The notes under the pieces: generated by a model
The model's input: the letters and a program-made list of their open reading frames with translations, nothing else
Told to the model about the DNA's origin: nothing
Databases searched by the model: none
NCBI GenBank assembly: GCA_035048485.1
Contig: CM068589.1
Coordinates: 4,900,501 to 4,964,500 of the forward strand
Direction of reading: 5' to 3'
Length of the DNA: 64,000 nt
Origin: Pteria penguin
Lineage: Eukaryota > Mollusca > Bivalvia > Pterioida > Pteriidae
In this document: in pieces, positions 1-12,460 of the stretch
How positions within the stretch are numbered: the first letter of the stretch is position 1
How the letters are laid out: every line of letters starts with the position of its first letter
Position numbers and translations under genes: made by a program

Positions 1-1040
1 GATGAAGTAGGGTAACCAGTGGAAATGATGAAGTAGGGTGACTAGTGGAAATGATGGTAACGAGTGGAAATAATAAAGTAGGGTAACGAGTGGAAATGAC
101 CAAGTAGGGAAACGAGTGGAAATAATAAAGCAGGGTAACGAGTGGAAATGATAGAGTAGGGTAACTAGTGGAAATGATGGTAACGAGTGGAAATAATAAA
201 GTAGGGTAACGAGTGGAAATGACAAAGTAGGGTAACGAGTGGAAATAATAAAGTAGGGTAACGAGTGGAAATGACAAAGTAGGGTAACTAGTGGAAATGA
301 TGAAGTAGGGTAACCAGTGGAAATGATGGAGTAGGGTAACTAGTGGAAATGATGGTAACGAGTGGAAATAATAAAGTAGGGTAACGAGTGGAAATGACAA
401 AGTAGGGTAACGAGTGGAAATAATAAAGTAGGGTAACGAGTGGAAATGACAAAGTAGGGAAACTAGTGGAAATGATGGTAACAAGTGGAAATAATAAAGT
501 AGGGTAACGAGTGGAAATGACAAAGTAGGGTAACGAGTGGAAATGATGAAGTAGGGTAACCAGTGGAAATGATGGTAACGAGTGGAATTAATAAAGTAGG
601 GTAACGAGTGGAAATGACGAAGTAGGGTAACTAGTGGAAATGATGGAGTAGGGTAACCAGTGGAAATGATGGAGTAAGGTAACTAGTGGAAATAATGGAG
701 TAAGGTAAATAGTGGAAATGATGGAGTAAGGTAACCAGTGAAAATGATGGAGTAGGGTAACCAGTGGAAATGATGGAGTAGGGTAACCAATGGAAATGAT
801 GGAGTAGGGTAACTAGTGGAAATGATGGTAACGAGTGGAAATAATAAAGTAGGGTAACGAGTAGAAATGATGAAGTAGGGTAACCATTGGAAATGATGGA
901 GTAGGGTAACCAGTGGAAATGATGGTAACGAGTGGAAATAATAAAGTAGGGTAACGAGTGGAAATGACAAAGTAGGGTAACCAGTGGAAATGATGGAGTA
1001 GGGTAACCAGTGGAAATGATGAAGGGTAACGAGTGGAAAT
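1..1040. repeat. 26-bp minisatellite array (window starts inside it)
   Basis: Tandem copies of a roughly 26-bp unit with the core GGGTAACGAGTGGAAAT, about 40 copies. Copies differ at the base before AGTGG (CGAGTGG, CTAGTGG, CCAGTGG) and in the spacer (GATGAA, AATAAA, GACAAA). A shorter variant (GATGGTAACGAGTGG) lacks the GTAGG part. The minus-strand 120-codon open frame here is only a translation of the repeat. Confidence 0.95.
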
Positions 1041-1150
1041 AACATAATTATTGTGTTTCTGTCAATAACGGATCTATTTCTTTATTCTGAATTTGAAGAC
1101 AACGCACATGTATGATAATAGTGGAGACTTATGAATCGTCAGACACGAAT

Positions 1151-1345
1151 GGTCGATAGCCCATGTAGGACCATACTGGGACAAATTCTCTTAAACAAGC
1201 ATGGTCGATGACACAGTACCATGCTGGGACAAATTCTCTAAAACAAGCAAGGTCGATGACACAGTGCCATGCTGGGACACATTCTCTAAAACAAGCAAGG
1301 TCGATGACACAGTACCATGCTGGGACAAAGTCTCAAGAACACGTA
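1151..1345. repeat. 48-bp tandem repeat, about 4 copies
   Basis: The unit GGTCGATGACACAGTACC...AAACAAGCAA recurs at 1203, 1251 and 1299 (exact 48-bp spacing), with a diverged first copy at 1151. Because 48 is a multiple of three, short frames stay open on both strands; they are not gene evidence. The 1041-1150 and 1346-1488 flanks show nothing recognisable. Confidence 0.9.
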
Positions 1346-1488
1346 GAAAGTGGTCAATATTTGGAAGCAAAATCACAAATCAAAGTTAGCATATAATGGG
1401 GAGAAGGATGGAGTGGGGTGGGTACCATAATAGGAAAGATAATTCACTGATGCCCCAATATTTGGACATGACAAAGGCATCTGCAGAA

Positions 1489-4425
1489 CTGATGCTCGAA
1501 TTATACATGTACTACTGCTGATGCTCGAATTATAGATGCACTACTGCTGATGCCATAAATTATACATGTACCACTGCTGATGCCATAAATTATACATGTA
1601 CTACTGCTGATGCCATAAATTATACATGTACCACTGCTGATGCCATAAATTATACATGTACTACTGCTGATGCCATAAATTATACATGTACTACTGCTGA
1701 TGTTATAAATTATACATGTACCACTGTTGATACCATAAATTATACATGTACTACTGCTGATGCCATAAATTATACATATACCACTGCTGATGCCATAAAT
1801 TATACATGTACTACTGTTGATGCCATAAATTATACATGTACTACTGCTGATGCCATAAATTATACATGTACTACTGCTGATGCCATAAATTATACATGTA
1901 CTACTGCGGATGCCATAAATTATACAGGTACTACTGCTGATGCCATAAATTATACATGTACTACTGCTGATGTCATAAATTATACATGTACTACTGCTGA
2001 TGTCATAAATTATATATGTACTACTGCTGATGCCATAAATTATACATGTACCACTGCTGATGCAATAAATTATATATACATGTACTACTGCTGATGCCAT
2101 AAATTATACATGTACTACTGCTGATGCCATAAATTATACATGTACTACTGCTGATGCCATAAATTATACATGTACTACTGCTGATGCCATAAATTATACA
2201 TGTACCACTGCTGATGCCATGAATTATACATGTACTACTGCTGATGCCATAAATTATACATGTACCACTGCTGATGCCATAAATTATACATGTACCACTG
2301 CTGATGCCATGAATTATACATGTACTACTGCTGATGCCATAAATTATACATGTACTACTGCTGATACCATAAATTATACATGTACTACTGCTGATGCCAT
2401 AAATTATACATGTACTACTGCTGATGCCATAAATTATACATGCACTACTGCTGATGCCATAAATTGTATGTGTACCACTGCTGATGCCATAAATTATACA
2501 TGTACCACTGCTGATGCCATAAATTATACATGTACTACTGCTGATGCCATAAATTATACAGGTACTACTGCTGATACCATAAATTATACATGTACTACTG
2601 CTGATGCCATACATTATACATGTACTACTGCTGATGTCATAAATTATACATGTACTACTGCTGATGCCATAAATTATACATGTACTACTGCTGATGCCAT
2701 AAATTATACATGTACCACTGCTGATGCCATAAATTATATATACATGTACTACTGCTGATGCCATAAATTATACATGTACTACTGCTGATGCCATAAATTA
2801 TACATGTACCACTGCTGATGCCATAAATTATACATGTACCACTGCTGATGCCATGAATTATACATGTACTACTGCTGATGCCATAAATTATACATGTACT
2901 ACTGCTGATACCATAAATTATACATGTACTACTGCTGATGCCATAAATTATACATGTACTACTGCTGATGCCATAAATTATACATGTACTACTGCTGATG
3001 CCATAAATTGTATGTGTACCACTGCTGATGCCATAAATTATACATGTACTACTGCTGATGCCATAAATTATACATGTACTACTGCTGGAGCCATAAATTA
3101 TACATGTACTACTGCTGATGCCATAAATTATACATGTACCACTGCTGATGCCATAAATTAGACATGTACTACTGCTAATGCCATAAATTATACATGTACT
3201 ACTGCTGATGCCATAAATTATACATGTACCACTGCTGATACCATAAATTATACATGTACTACTGCTGATGCCATAAATTATACATATACCACTGCTGATG
3301 CCATAAATTATACATGTACTACTGTTGATGTCATAAATTATACATGTACTACTGCTGATGCCATAAATTATTCATGTACTACTGCTGATGCCATAAATTA
3401 TACATGTACCACTGCTGATGCCATAAATTATATATACATGTACTACTGCTGATGCCATAAAATATATACATGTACTACTGCTGATGCCATAAATTATACA
3501 TGTACCACTGCTGATGCCATAAATTATACATGTACCACTGCTGATGCCATGAATTATACATGTACTACTGCTGATGCCATAAATTATACATGTACTACTG
3601 CTGATACCATAAATTATACATGTACTACTGCTGATGCCATAAATTATATGTGTACTACTGCTGATGCCATAAATTATACATGTACTACTGCTGATGCCAT
3701 AAGTTGTATGTGTACCACTGCTGATGCCATAAATTATACATGTACTACTGCTGATGCCATAAATTATACATGTACTACTGCTAATGCCATAAATTATACA
3801 TGTACTACTGCTGATGCCATAAATTATACATGTACCACTGCTGATGCCATAAATTATACATGTACTACTGCTAATGCCATAAATTATACATATACTACTG
3901 CTGATGCCATAAATTATACATGTACCACTGCTGATACCATAAATTATACATGTACTACTGCTGATGCCATAAATTATACATATACCACTGCTGATGCCAT
4001 AAATTATACATGTACTACTGCTGATGCCATAAATTATACATGTACTACTGCTGATGCCATAAATTATACATGTACTACTGCTGATGCCATAGATTATACA
4101 TGTACCACTGCTGATGCCATAAATTATACATGTACTACCGCTGATGCCATAAATTATACATGTACCACTGCTGATGCCATAAATTATACATGTACTACTG
4201 CTGATGCCATAAATTATACATGTACTACTGCTGATGCCATAAATTATACATGTACTACTGCTGATGCCATAAATTATACATGTACTACTGCTGATGCCAT
4301 AAATTATACATGTACTACTGCTGATGCCATAAATTATACATGTACCACTGCTGATGCCATAAATTATACATGTACTACTGCTGATGCCATAAATTATACA
4401 TGTACTACTGCTGATGCCATACATC
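1489..4425. repeat. 30-bp minisatellite array, about 97 copies, with higher-order structure
   Basis: Head-to-tail copies of a 30-bp unit built from ATAAATTATACATGTACT and ACTGCTGATGCC. The commonest variation is TACT versus TACC. Rare variant units recur in the same order at fixed spacing: the unit with an inserted TATA near 2070, 2735 and 3428; the GAATTATACA unit at 2310, 2853 and 3549; the TTGTATGTGTACC unit near 2463, 3006 and 3704. This shows block duplications of about 543 and 696 bp on top of the 30-bp period. Open frames of 180-350 codons on both strands (decapeptide NYTCTTADAI, or ISSSTCIIYG on the minus strand) follow from the 30-bp period and are not called as genes. Confidence 0.97.
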
Positions 4426-4439
4426 GACTATTAACATGA

Positions 4440-5190
4440 AATACATCAAATTTTCAGTTTCACTTTGATCATGATGATAGTAGAAAATTCACCTCCGCCT
4501 GGAAAAAAGCGTGCCCAACCGGGCATTCTCTTTTCCTTCTAAAAGTATAAATGACTGTTTAGGTACCTGTTGTAATCAGTCACTTAATTCTTATTCAAAA
4601 ACCTGTGCGACCGATAATTGGTCCATGTATCCTTTCCGATTATGAACCTACTATGAGTTCACACCATAGGCCATCACTAGAGACATTTTGGTTCAGTGTC
4701 ATTTCCCTGCATCACTAATTCGATGACTGGCCTTCTATGCCGGCGGGTGGGAAGTAATTCATTATTTTCTGCCTCCTTCCCTAATTGGTGCAAAATATAC
4801 GACGGTCATGTGAACGGTATGCTTTATCATGTAAGTGATTCCTCGCTACTTCGGGTGGGCCCGTCACTACTTCGGGTGGGTCCTTTGCTACTTCCGGTGA
4901 GTTCGTCGCTATTCGGGTAAGTCCGTCGCGCACAACAGTGCTTTGATTTCACACTCTAGAAGTGTGTCACCTCCATTCACTTCATTACAATGAACATTAA
5001 AAAAAATTTACTCCGTCAAAGCGAGACAACCCTGATTTAATTTTTGGTTTCTAGTAAAGAGCAGATAACTCGTGTATATTGTACATGATGTTATTAATAG
5101 CTTGATAATTCGTGTTCATTGCAGTTTAGTTTCCTTCAGTCTCGGACAAAGAATAAAAAAAACTTCATTTTTGTGTAGGCAACCAATCTT
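4440..5190. repeat. Diverged copy of the 9.06-9.75 kb segment
   Basis: Several short blocks occur in the same order and orientation here and at 9060-9745: a TTTCAG-TTCAC block near 4455 and 9108, a TCCGATTATGAACCTA-like block near 4637 and 9334, a GCGAGACAACCCTGATTTAA-like block near 5022 and 9634, and AGATAACTCGTGTA near 5065 and 9672. This is an old segmental duplicate or a dispersed repeat. The open frame seen in the 9.4-kb copy is closed here by a stop. Confidence 0.55.
4838..4926. repeat. About 21-bp tandem repeat resembling a SINE internal motif
   Basis: Four imperfect copies of CTACTTCGGGTGGGYCCGTC-like units. The core CTTCGGGTGGGTCC also occurs once in each of the two full-length long SINEs (near 10219 on the plus strand and 19812 on the minus strand), so the array may have grown from a SINE fragment. 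Confidence 0.6.
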
Positions 5191-5214
5191 CAGTGGTAAA
5201 GAATAAGACCATAC

Positions 5215-5456
5215 CTAGATTATTTCACCACTATGGTGGCATTCAGTAGTTTCCAGGTGAAGGGAAATCCAAACGCCGTGATTGTTTACCCTCTGTGGTG
5301 GCGGTCAGTGATAAATGATCTTAAATGATGGTGGATATCCCTACACAAGAATTTCACCCAAATGGTGGCATCCAGTGTTTAGTGGTTGATGTTGAAACAA
5401 CACCAAATTTATTTCCCCTTGGTGGTGGTAACCACTGTTAAATGGTGGTGGATTGT
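5215..5456. repeat. Degenerate tandem repeat with GGTGGCATTCAGTG core
   Basis: Four or five imperfect copies centred on ATGGTGGCATTCAGT, TGGTGGCGGTCAGT, ATGGTGGCATCCAGT and TGGTGGTAACCACT, spaced about 55-75 bp. No coding signal. The 4927-5214 stretch has no recognisable feature beyond the diverged duplicate described separately. Confidence 0.55.
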
Positions 5457-5563
5457 TTAGAATAGTAAAAATACATGGAAATTGTTTCTGACAAGAAGTG
5501 AGGAAATATATATATGCAGTTGATGGTAATCATCTTGTACTTCACAGTATTTACATTCTGTTC

Positions 5564-5564
<1 letters not shown>

Positions 5565-5651
<87 letters not shown>
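5565..5651. repeat. (TA)n microsatellite
   Basis: An uninterrupted dinucleotide TA run of about 87 bp. A short direct duplicate (ACCATATCCCATCCCAGTAA) lies just downstream at about 5655 and 5740. The stretch from 5770 to 6100 is AT-rich and shows no gene. Confidence 0.98.
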
Positions 5652-5654
<3 letters not shown>

Positions 5655-6184
5655 TACCATATCCCATCCCAGTAATATATCTGAAGGCTACAAACAGAAA
5701 TATCGAGAACTGTGAACCTCTCCACATCTAGAGCTTTATGTAATTACCATATCCCATCCCAGTAATAAAGCATACAGTATTTAAAGTGTTATCGTTCGCT
5801 AACTTTCATTTTTGTTTTTACTAATTTTCAAATGAGCACATAGTAGTCATGTTCTTACTTAGAAATTAGTAGAATATGAAAGTTATCAAACAACAATATT
5901 ACGAGTACAACAGATATCAAACATAGTCCTTCTCCCGTGCAATATGTTTTTATTTCGTTATAAACTTCCCGATTTCATTCAATGATTTAATTTAACATTT
6001 AAAAATCGCTGTAAATTTCTCGCCCGTTTGAACAATTTCGAAAGAGAAGTATTTTGATATTGCTTGTATTCACTGTGTATTTTAGCAGCGACATACAGCA
6101 TTTTTGTATGTCTCTAACTCCAGCTAGACGTATTACAATGTGTTGTATGTCTATAATTCCCACAGAAAGTACTACACTGTGTTT

Positions 6185-7830
6185 TATGTCTAGCAGAAAG
6201 GTTCTTTATGCCAAAATGCCATACAATGCTTTGACATTATTGTGCCAGTAAGGTCCTTTATGTCATACTGTCATACAGTGCTTTGACATCATTGTGTCAG
6301 TAAGGTCCTTTATACCGTACTGTCATATAATGCTTTGACATTATTGTTTCAGTAAGGTCCTTTATGCCATACTGTCATACAATGCTTTGATATTATTGTG
6401 TCAGTAAGGTCCTTTATACCGTACTGTCATATAATGCTTTGACATTATTGTTTCAGTAAGGTCCTTTATGCCATACTGTCATACAATGCTTTGATATTAT
6501 TGTGTCAGTAAGGTCCTTTATACCGTACTGTCATATAATGCTTTGACATTATTGTTTCAGTAAGGTCCTTTATGCCATACTGTCATACAGTGCTTTGATA
6601 TTATTGTGTCAGTAAGGGCCTTTATGCCATACTGTCATACAATGCTTTGACATTATTGTGTCAGTAAGGTCCTTTATACCATAATGTCATACAATGCTTT
6701 GATATTATTGTGTCAGTAAGGTCCTTTATACCGTACTGTCATATAATGCTTTGACATTATTGTTTCAGTAAGGTCCTTTATGCCATACTGTCATACAGTG
6801 CTTTGATATTATTGTGTCAGTAAGGGCCTTTATGCCATACTGTCATACAATGCTTTGACATTATTGTGTCAGTAAGGTCCTTTATGCCATAATGTCATAC
6901 AATGCTTTGACATTATTGTGTCAGTTAGGTCCTTTATGCCATAATGTCATACAATTCTATGACATTATTGTGTCAGTAAGGACCTTTATGCCATACTGTC
7001 ATACAATGCTTTGACATTATTTTGTCAGTACGGTCTTTTATGCCATACTGTCATACAATGCTATGACATTATTGTGTCAGTAAGGGCCTTTATGCCATAC
7101 TGTCATACAATGTTTTGACATTATTGTGTCAGTAAGGGCCTTTATGCCGTACTGTCATACAATGTTTTGACATTATTGTGTCAGTAAGGTCCTTTATGCC
7201 ATACTGTCATACAATGCTTTGACATTATTGTGTCAGTAACGCCTTTATGCCATACTGTCATACAGTGCTTTGACATTATTGCGTCAGTAAAGTCCTTTAT
7301 GCCATACTGCCATACAATGCTTTGACATTATTGTGCCAGTAAGATCCTTTATGCCATAATGTCATACAATGCTTTGATATTATTGTGTCAGTAAGGTCCT
7401 TTATGCCATACTGCCATACGATGCTTTGACATTATTGTGTCAGTAAGATCCTTTATGCCATAATGTCATACAATGCTTTGACATTATTGTGTCAGTAACG
7501 CCTTTATGCCATACTGTCATACAGTGGTTTGACATTATTGCGTCAGTAAAGTCCTTTATGCCATACTGCCATACAATGCTTTGACATTATTGTGCCAGTA
7601 AGATCCTTTATGCCATAATGTCATACAATGCTTTGACATTATTGTGTCAGTAAGGTCCTTTATGCTATACTGCCATACAATGCTTTGACATTATTGTGTC
7701 AGTAAGATCCTTTATGCCATAATGTCATACAATGCTTTGACATTATTGTGTCAGTAAGATCCTTTATGCCATAATGTCATACAATGCTTTGACATTATTG
7801 TGTCAGTAAGGTCCTTTATGCCATACAGTG
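6185..7830. repeat. 52-bp minisatellite array, about 31 copies
   Basis: The unit starts TAAGGTCCTTTATGCCATAC and contains GCTTTGACATTATTGTGTCAG. In the first part (6295-6790) two variants alternate, one with TATACCGTAC...TTGTTTCAG and one with TATGCCATAC...TTGTGTCAG, giving a 104-bp dimer. Later copies are monomeric. A leader region (6090-6185) carries degenerate copies. No coding signal. Confidence 0.95.
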
Positions 7831-7971
7831 CTTTCAGTAGACAACGCCTTTTTATTTATTTATTTTTTTGGCATTGATTGCGATTCAACAAAATCTCGGA
7901 TATGAGAAAAATATGATCATTTATTCACATGACAAATCTGATACTTACAAAACTATTATAAGAATCATTTT

Positions 7972-8093
7972 TTACAGTACAAATCGAATAGTAAAGCATA
8001 CTACGAAACCTAATATGTGATCATCCCAAAATAATCTGATATGCGACTCCAATATAGCTACAAATATGACAAAAAGAAAGACTAGAATACAAT
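7972..8093 (-). CDS. Candidate terminal exon with a transmembrane segment (possibly receptor gene A)
   Basis: On the minus strand a good 3' splice site (pyrimidine-rich TTTTGTTTCCCACAG) precedes 40 codons ending in TAA. Read in phase 1, the exon starts with a Cys and a strongly hydrophobic stretch (ILVFLFVIFVAIL), then a charged patch and another hydrophobic run. The phase fits the phase-1 donor of gene A exon 20275-20506, so it could supply that receptor's membrane anchor across a 12-kb intron. A diverged copy of the surrounding 200 bp lies at 8690-8880 but lacks the AG acceptor. The link is an inference; it may equally be a chance frame. Confidence 0.22.
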
Positions 8094-8259
8094 CTGTGGG
8101 AAACAAAATGTATACATAGCAGACAAGTAAATGGCAAAGAGATGGCGGCACAAAAACCACCGATCTTTATATATTATTTTACGATAGAAAAATTAATGAA
8201 AATAAAACATAATCTAGTGCAAATAAATCATAATGATAATCAAGATAAATTTCAGTATG

Positions 8260-8375
8260 TCAGCCCATTACAGTCAACGTGGTAGAAAGGTGATATCAAG
8301 CCGGGATTGGTGATATTAGGCCGGGGTTGGTGATATTTGGCCGAGGTTGGTGATATTTGGCCGGGGTGGGTGGGT
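8260..8375. repeat. Short 21-bp tandem repeat (GGTGATATTTGGCCGGGGTT)
   Basis: Four imperfect copies of GGTGATATNNGGCCGGGRTT between about 8290 and 8370. No gene is seen in the flanking 8111-8430 stretch. Confidence 0.75.
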
Positions 8376-8430
8376 TTGAACAGATTGTTGATTGCTATAC
8401 ACGACTGATTTCTGGATAAGATGGCTAATG

Positions 8431-8599
8431 TTGATTGGTTGACTGGTGTTTTACGTCGATTTCTACAATTTTTCAGTTATATTGCAATATGGAAGCAGGA
8501 GGTGACCAACCTTTTAAACACAGTGGCGCAACTCGGGAATCGAACCCGGATCGTCAGCGCCGTAAGCCAAGCGCTTAACCACTACACCAAACCTGCTCC
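8431..8599 (-). mobile_element. tRNA-derived SINE, short type, with 12-bp target-site duplication
   Basis: The minus strand begins with a tRNA-like head carrying a pol III A box (TGTAGTGGTTAAGCG) and B box (GGGTTCGATTCC), followed by a roughly 95-bp tail ending CGACGTAAAACACCAGTCAA with a CCAATCAA-type terminus. The element is bracketed by perfect AGATGGCTAATG copies at 8419-8430 and 8600-8611. This is the signature of LINE-assisted insertion. The perfect duplication suggests it is fairly young. Confidence 0.9.
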
Positions 8600-8689
8600 A
8601 GATGGCTAATGACCAATGCTGACCATGGTCATCGCTAAACATAACCTGAGCAATAGATTGGTTAATCAGAGGGGGTCAGATTTTCTTTA

Positions 8690-8880
8690 TTCAAATGAGA
8701 AATATAATTCTTACAAAACGGTGATAGGGATCTGATTTTACATACAATATGCACCATTACAAAAAGAATACTAAATCATACTGTGAAATCTGATATCTCA
8801 AAACAATTTGAGCTCTCTCTAAGATACAGCTACCAATATGACGATGAGACTAGAATCAAATGTTATGAAAAGGAAACTTG
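8690..8880. repeat. Diverged duplicate of 7900-8110
   Basis: Shared ordered blocks include TTTATTCANATGA, CTTACAAAAC, AGTAAAGCATACT versus ACTAAATCATACT, and AGCTACNAATATGAC. It contains the counterpart of the candidate transmembrane exon at 7972-8093, here with an in-frame stop and no AG acceptor. Confidence 0.6.
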
Positions 8881-8978
8881 TATGTAAGTAAATGACCCCC
8901 ACCTTTCCCCCAAAACTGGTGATAATAATAGTGAAAAAAAGGTGATAAAAGAAAGGTCCACAGAACAAACGATATGTC

Positions 8979-9064
8979 AATCACACGACATCCACTATCC
9001 AGCCACAATCACACGACATCCACTATCCAGCCACAATCACACGACATCCACTATCTAGCCACAA
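8979..9064. repeat. 28-bp direct repeat, three copies
   Basis: AATCACACGACATCCACTAT begins at 8979, 9007 and 9035. The copies are nearly identical, so the expansion is recent. Confidence 0.95.
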
Positions 9065-9373
9065 TAACAGGTTTATTTGAAAATACGATAAACTTCAGAT
9101 GAAAACTTTCAGCTTCACATTGATTATGGTCATCGGCTATTTATCTCAGTTCTGAAAACACAAGTCTACAGAATCGGATAATCATATCCTAAAAGTATGT
9201 TCAGAAATGTGATTTTCATAATTATATTCTTATCATTGGTACGGAACTTTAAGTAAATTGATTGATATTGAAAAAAAAATCAACAACAAAACCCTTTCTG
9301 TGATTGACATTTGGTTAATTAACTACATGTATTTCCGATTACGAATCTATTATCAGTTTAAAGAAAATGACCA

Positions 9374-9641
9374 TCACTGACACTGTCTCTCTGTGCAGGC
9401 TGTCGGGAAAGATTCATCTCCTGCCTTCCTATTATGGCCTATGTCTATACTTGTAAGAGATTCTGATGAAATATGGCCACGAGTTTGAGTCACAATATAC
9501 TTTAGCTTCCACGAGATCGGGACGGGTCCGTTGTCCATCACGTAGGACAAAAGACGCCACACCAGAAAAAGCGCCACCACAGTAAGGTGAGAGAAAACTA
9601 ACATTACAAAGGACAGTGAGTACTTCATTAAAGCAAGACAA
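9374..9641 (-). CDS. Unassigned exon-like open region
   Basis: On the minus strand an AG acceptor (TTTGAATCAG) precedes a region open in two frames. One frame gives 88 residues with a hydrophobic run (LSFVMLVFSHLTVVALFLVW) and ends in a stop at 9374. The other gives about 70 residues with Cys and an LCNVSF motif that faintly recalls an Ig B strand. The related segment at 4.4-5.2 kb has a stop early in both frames, so this is at best a partial or decayed exon. Confidence 0.15.
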
Positions 9642-10049
9642 CTCTGATTCAAATTATTTCAACCGTTTCCATTGACGAGAAGATAACTCGTGTAACCATA
9701 ATACAAAACGCTACAGCATACCCACCATTTCAAGATGTAGGTAGCATTTTAAGTGACATGGTTGATTCTGATACAGCGCAAAATCAACCTGCTATAAAAT
9801 AAAATCACAAAATGGGGAGAAGGGGATGGGAACCTTAAGTAAATTGATTAATATTTAAAAAACAATAAAATATACAATATACAGGTATATGACATTCTGA
9901 AAGTAGCATGACAACAATAGAACACATGATCATAATGTGTAATACCTATTGTCTCACATCCTAAAATAATGACGGAGAAATAATGTGGGACAATCAGGAT
10001 ATACTTTTATGTCAAACTAAGAATAAGCAAAAGGTCTGCTTCATAGTCA

Positions 10050-10322
10050 TTTTTAAGCCGGTGTGGCCTAGTGGATAAGATGCTCGACTCGTGACCTAGA
10101 GATCCCGGGTTCGACTCCCGCCCTCGACATACCAGTGTACTATCTTTCAGATGAGACAGTAAAAACCGAGGTCCCGTGTCACGGTAGGCATGGCAGCTAA
10201 AAGATCCATCACTGCTTCGGGTGGGTCCCTTGCAAAGGTCCAATTTTGTATGCAATGCATCAGGCAGATGCCGTCACCATATACGTGAAATAATAGTGGA
10301 GTGACATAAAAACGATATTCAA
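10050..10322 (+). mobile_element. tRNA-derived SINE, long type, with 10-bp target-site duplication
   Basis: The tRNA-like head starts AAGCCGGTGTGGCCTAGTGG (A box) and has the B box GGGTTCGACTCC. A conserved body follows (GAGACAGTAAAAACCGAGGTC, CTTCGGGTGGGTCC, GCATCAGGCAGATGCCGT), and the 3' end is ACGTGAAATAATAGTGGAGT. TTCATAGTCA flanks it at 10040-10049 and 10323-10332. The body matches the minus-strand element at 19706-19975, so two members of one family lie in this window. This resembles tRNA-headed SINEs of molluscs, a family assignment from memory only. Confidence 0.92.
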
Positions 10323-10332
10323 TTCATAGTCA

Positions 10333-11940
10333 CTCTTCAATATAGATCGGTGAAAAGTAGCATTTCCTTAGATTTTTACTCCTTTAAGATTTTAAGTTTC
10401 TGAAAAAGTGACTTGTCACATTATTTTTACGATACAGAAATGTGTCATTACTGGGACAATTGTAGTCCTTTTCTCTTGGTCCGTGATCAGTTTTCTATAG
10501 TGATAAATTTTGCGTTGTGTTTTCAATGTTTATTTTCAATGCGACAACTATATTACATTGGCAAAGTCAAGTATATGACTCAAAACAGATAAAACAGTCC
10601 TGAATATAAAACTATGTGACACTAAACTCAATACAGCATCAAATCCAAATGTAAAGCTCCATTCATACTATAATCTAAACTTAAACTAAGACTAAAACGA
10701 AGACTGAAAGACAAAAATTAAAACTAATACTGATACTAATACTAATACTTATACTAATACTGAACGACTAAAGGACTAGGACTGAATATATTCTAATAAC
10801 AAAGCAGTATTAATACTACATGTACTTCCAATGCAATACACACAGCTTGTATGTGCACATAATCTAATATGTCAACGTTATCATTAATTCTCGTGATGCC
10901 ACTGCATATGCTCTATCAAATGAAGGGTTAATCATAAAGACATATCAGGATATTGAACTACAACGAAGTGTCCGAAAATTGTGACAGTTATAGCATATCA
11001 AATATAAACAAATATAGCATGACAACAATCAGTACAACATGAAAATAAAACAAGGTAAAATAATCTTGAGGACGACATTTAACGTCTGAGCGGTCAGAGG
11101 GTCACACATTACAATCAGACATATGGCAATATCGGAATGAGACCGGTCTTGAAATGGAAAAGACAAAATAGGCTCAATATCTCCCTTGATTAAGGTAACC
11201 CTACTGAAGGTTTTTCCCAGCCATAATGCTTGGCTTTTGTGATGAAACAATCTAAGTACTGACGTCGTAATGAACATACTTTTAAAATCGTACAAAAAGC
11301 TGTTGGTCAAGCAGTAGGCCCCTTGTATCATATATAATATGAATTTCGTGAATTGTTACGTCACAATAGACTGATGCTAATTTGAGCCTCAAAACATCAT
11401 ATATCGGACATTTTTAATGAGAGATGAAACTTATATGAAAATGGTATATTCGACTAAATACACTAATTCCACGTGTTACATGATATGATGGGGCTAACGA
11501 AGGACGAGCTACGTTGCTGGAATTTTCATGTTAACATGGAATATTTGACAGTGTCGTTACAATAGAATGACACAGATTTGAACGACAAAACATTATATGA
11601 CGGGAATTTCATGAGAGAAGTTTTGCATGAAAAATGTTGATTCATCACAAATCAGACGTTGGCGATGAATGTTTTATTATGCGGAATTAAAGGGTTATTA
11701 AGGTGATCGGTTATGACATAAAAGTAACGTTGTATTGTTCTTGACGTCATTTTATGGGAAACCTTTTATGTCCTGTATTTAAAATAGGACTGCTGCAAAT
11801 AACGACGAACCCCATTATGAGACGACCTTTGCATTTTACCTACAATGCTTTTAAAAGCCAGTCTATCGAGTCTAATCGTATTTTATCTCCGAATGAAACC
11901 TCGCACAATAACTATCTTTTTGTATTATTGGAAGATTAGA
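10333..11940. other. No gene recognised; AT-rich unique sequence
   Basis: The only structure is an ACTAATACT-type simple repeat around 10675-10770. Two short open frames (11029-11331 minus and 11754-11939 plus) have no splice context, motifs or duplicates and are left uncalled. Confidence 0.6.
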
Positions 11941-12460
11941 AGTTGAGCATTAGTCATAGAGCACTAGTATAATTGTGGATCATTAGTTGTGACGCTTGAG
12001 TGGAAAATTAGTCGTAGAGCATTGTTGGTGAAACACAACTAGTTGAATACTAGCCGTGGAGCACTAGTAGTGGAGCATTCGAATTAATAGTAGTGGAAAA
12101 TTAGTGTTGAAGTATATAGGTACTTGAGCATTAGTCATGGAATATGAGTCCTGTAGCACTAGCAGTTAAGGATTAGTAATGTAAGACTAGTCATGGAGCT
12201 CTAGTGGTTGAGAAGTAGTAGTGTAAATTTAGTCGTAGCTCACCAGCAGTTAAGTACTAGAAGTGTAGCATTAGTCATGGAGCTTTAGTGGTTGAGAAGT
12301 TGTAGTGTAGTGTTAGTCATGAAACACTAGTAGTGGATCATTAGTACTGAAGCTTCAGTGGCTGATCACTAGAAGATGAACACTAGTAGTGGAGTATTAG
12401 TAGTGGACCATTAGTAGTGAAGAATTAGTAGTGAAGTATTAGTAGTGAAGCATTTTGTCT
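11940..12460. repeat. Degenerate minisatellite of CACTAGTAGTGGAGCATTAG type
   Basis: Short (about 12-24 bp) imperfect units alternate GAGCATTAGT, GAGCACTAGT, GTAGTG and CATGGAGC. The final 100 bp are the most regular. No coding signal. The 12461-12720 flank shows no gene. Confidence 0.8.

Noticed and set aside
3372..4424. 350-codon minus-strand and 296-codon plus-strand open frames
   Set aside because: Pure translation of the 30-bp array (decapeptide repeats); open because the period is a multiple of three.
8979..9064. CRISPR-like regular repeats
   Set aside because: Head-to-tail repeats without spacers in a eukaryotic context; the same applies to the other arrays.
10055..10130. tRNA gene
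   Set aside because: A and B boxes are present but the sequence continues into a SINE body with target duplications; the same holds for 8525-8599 and 19900-19975.
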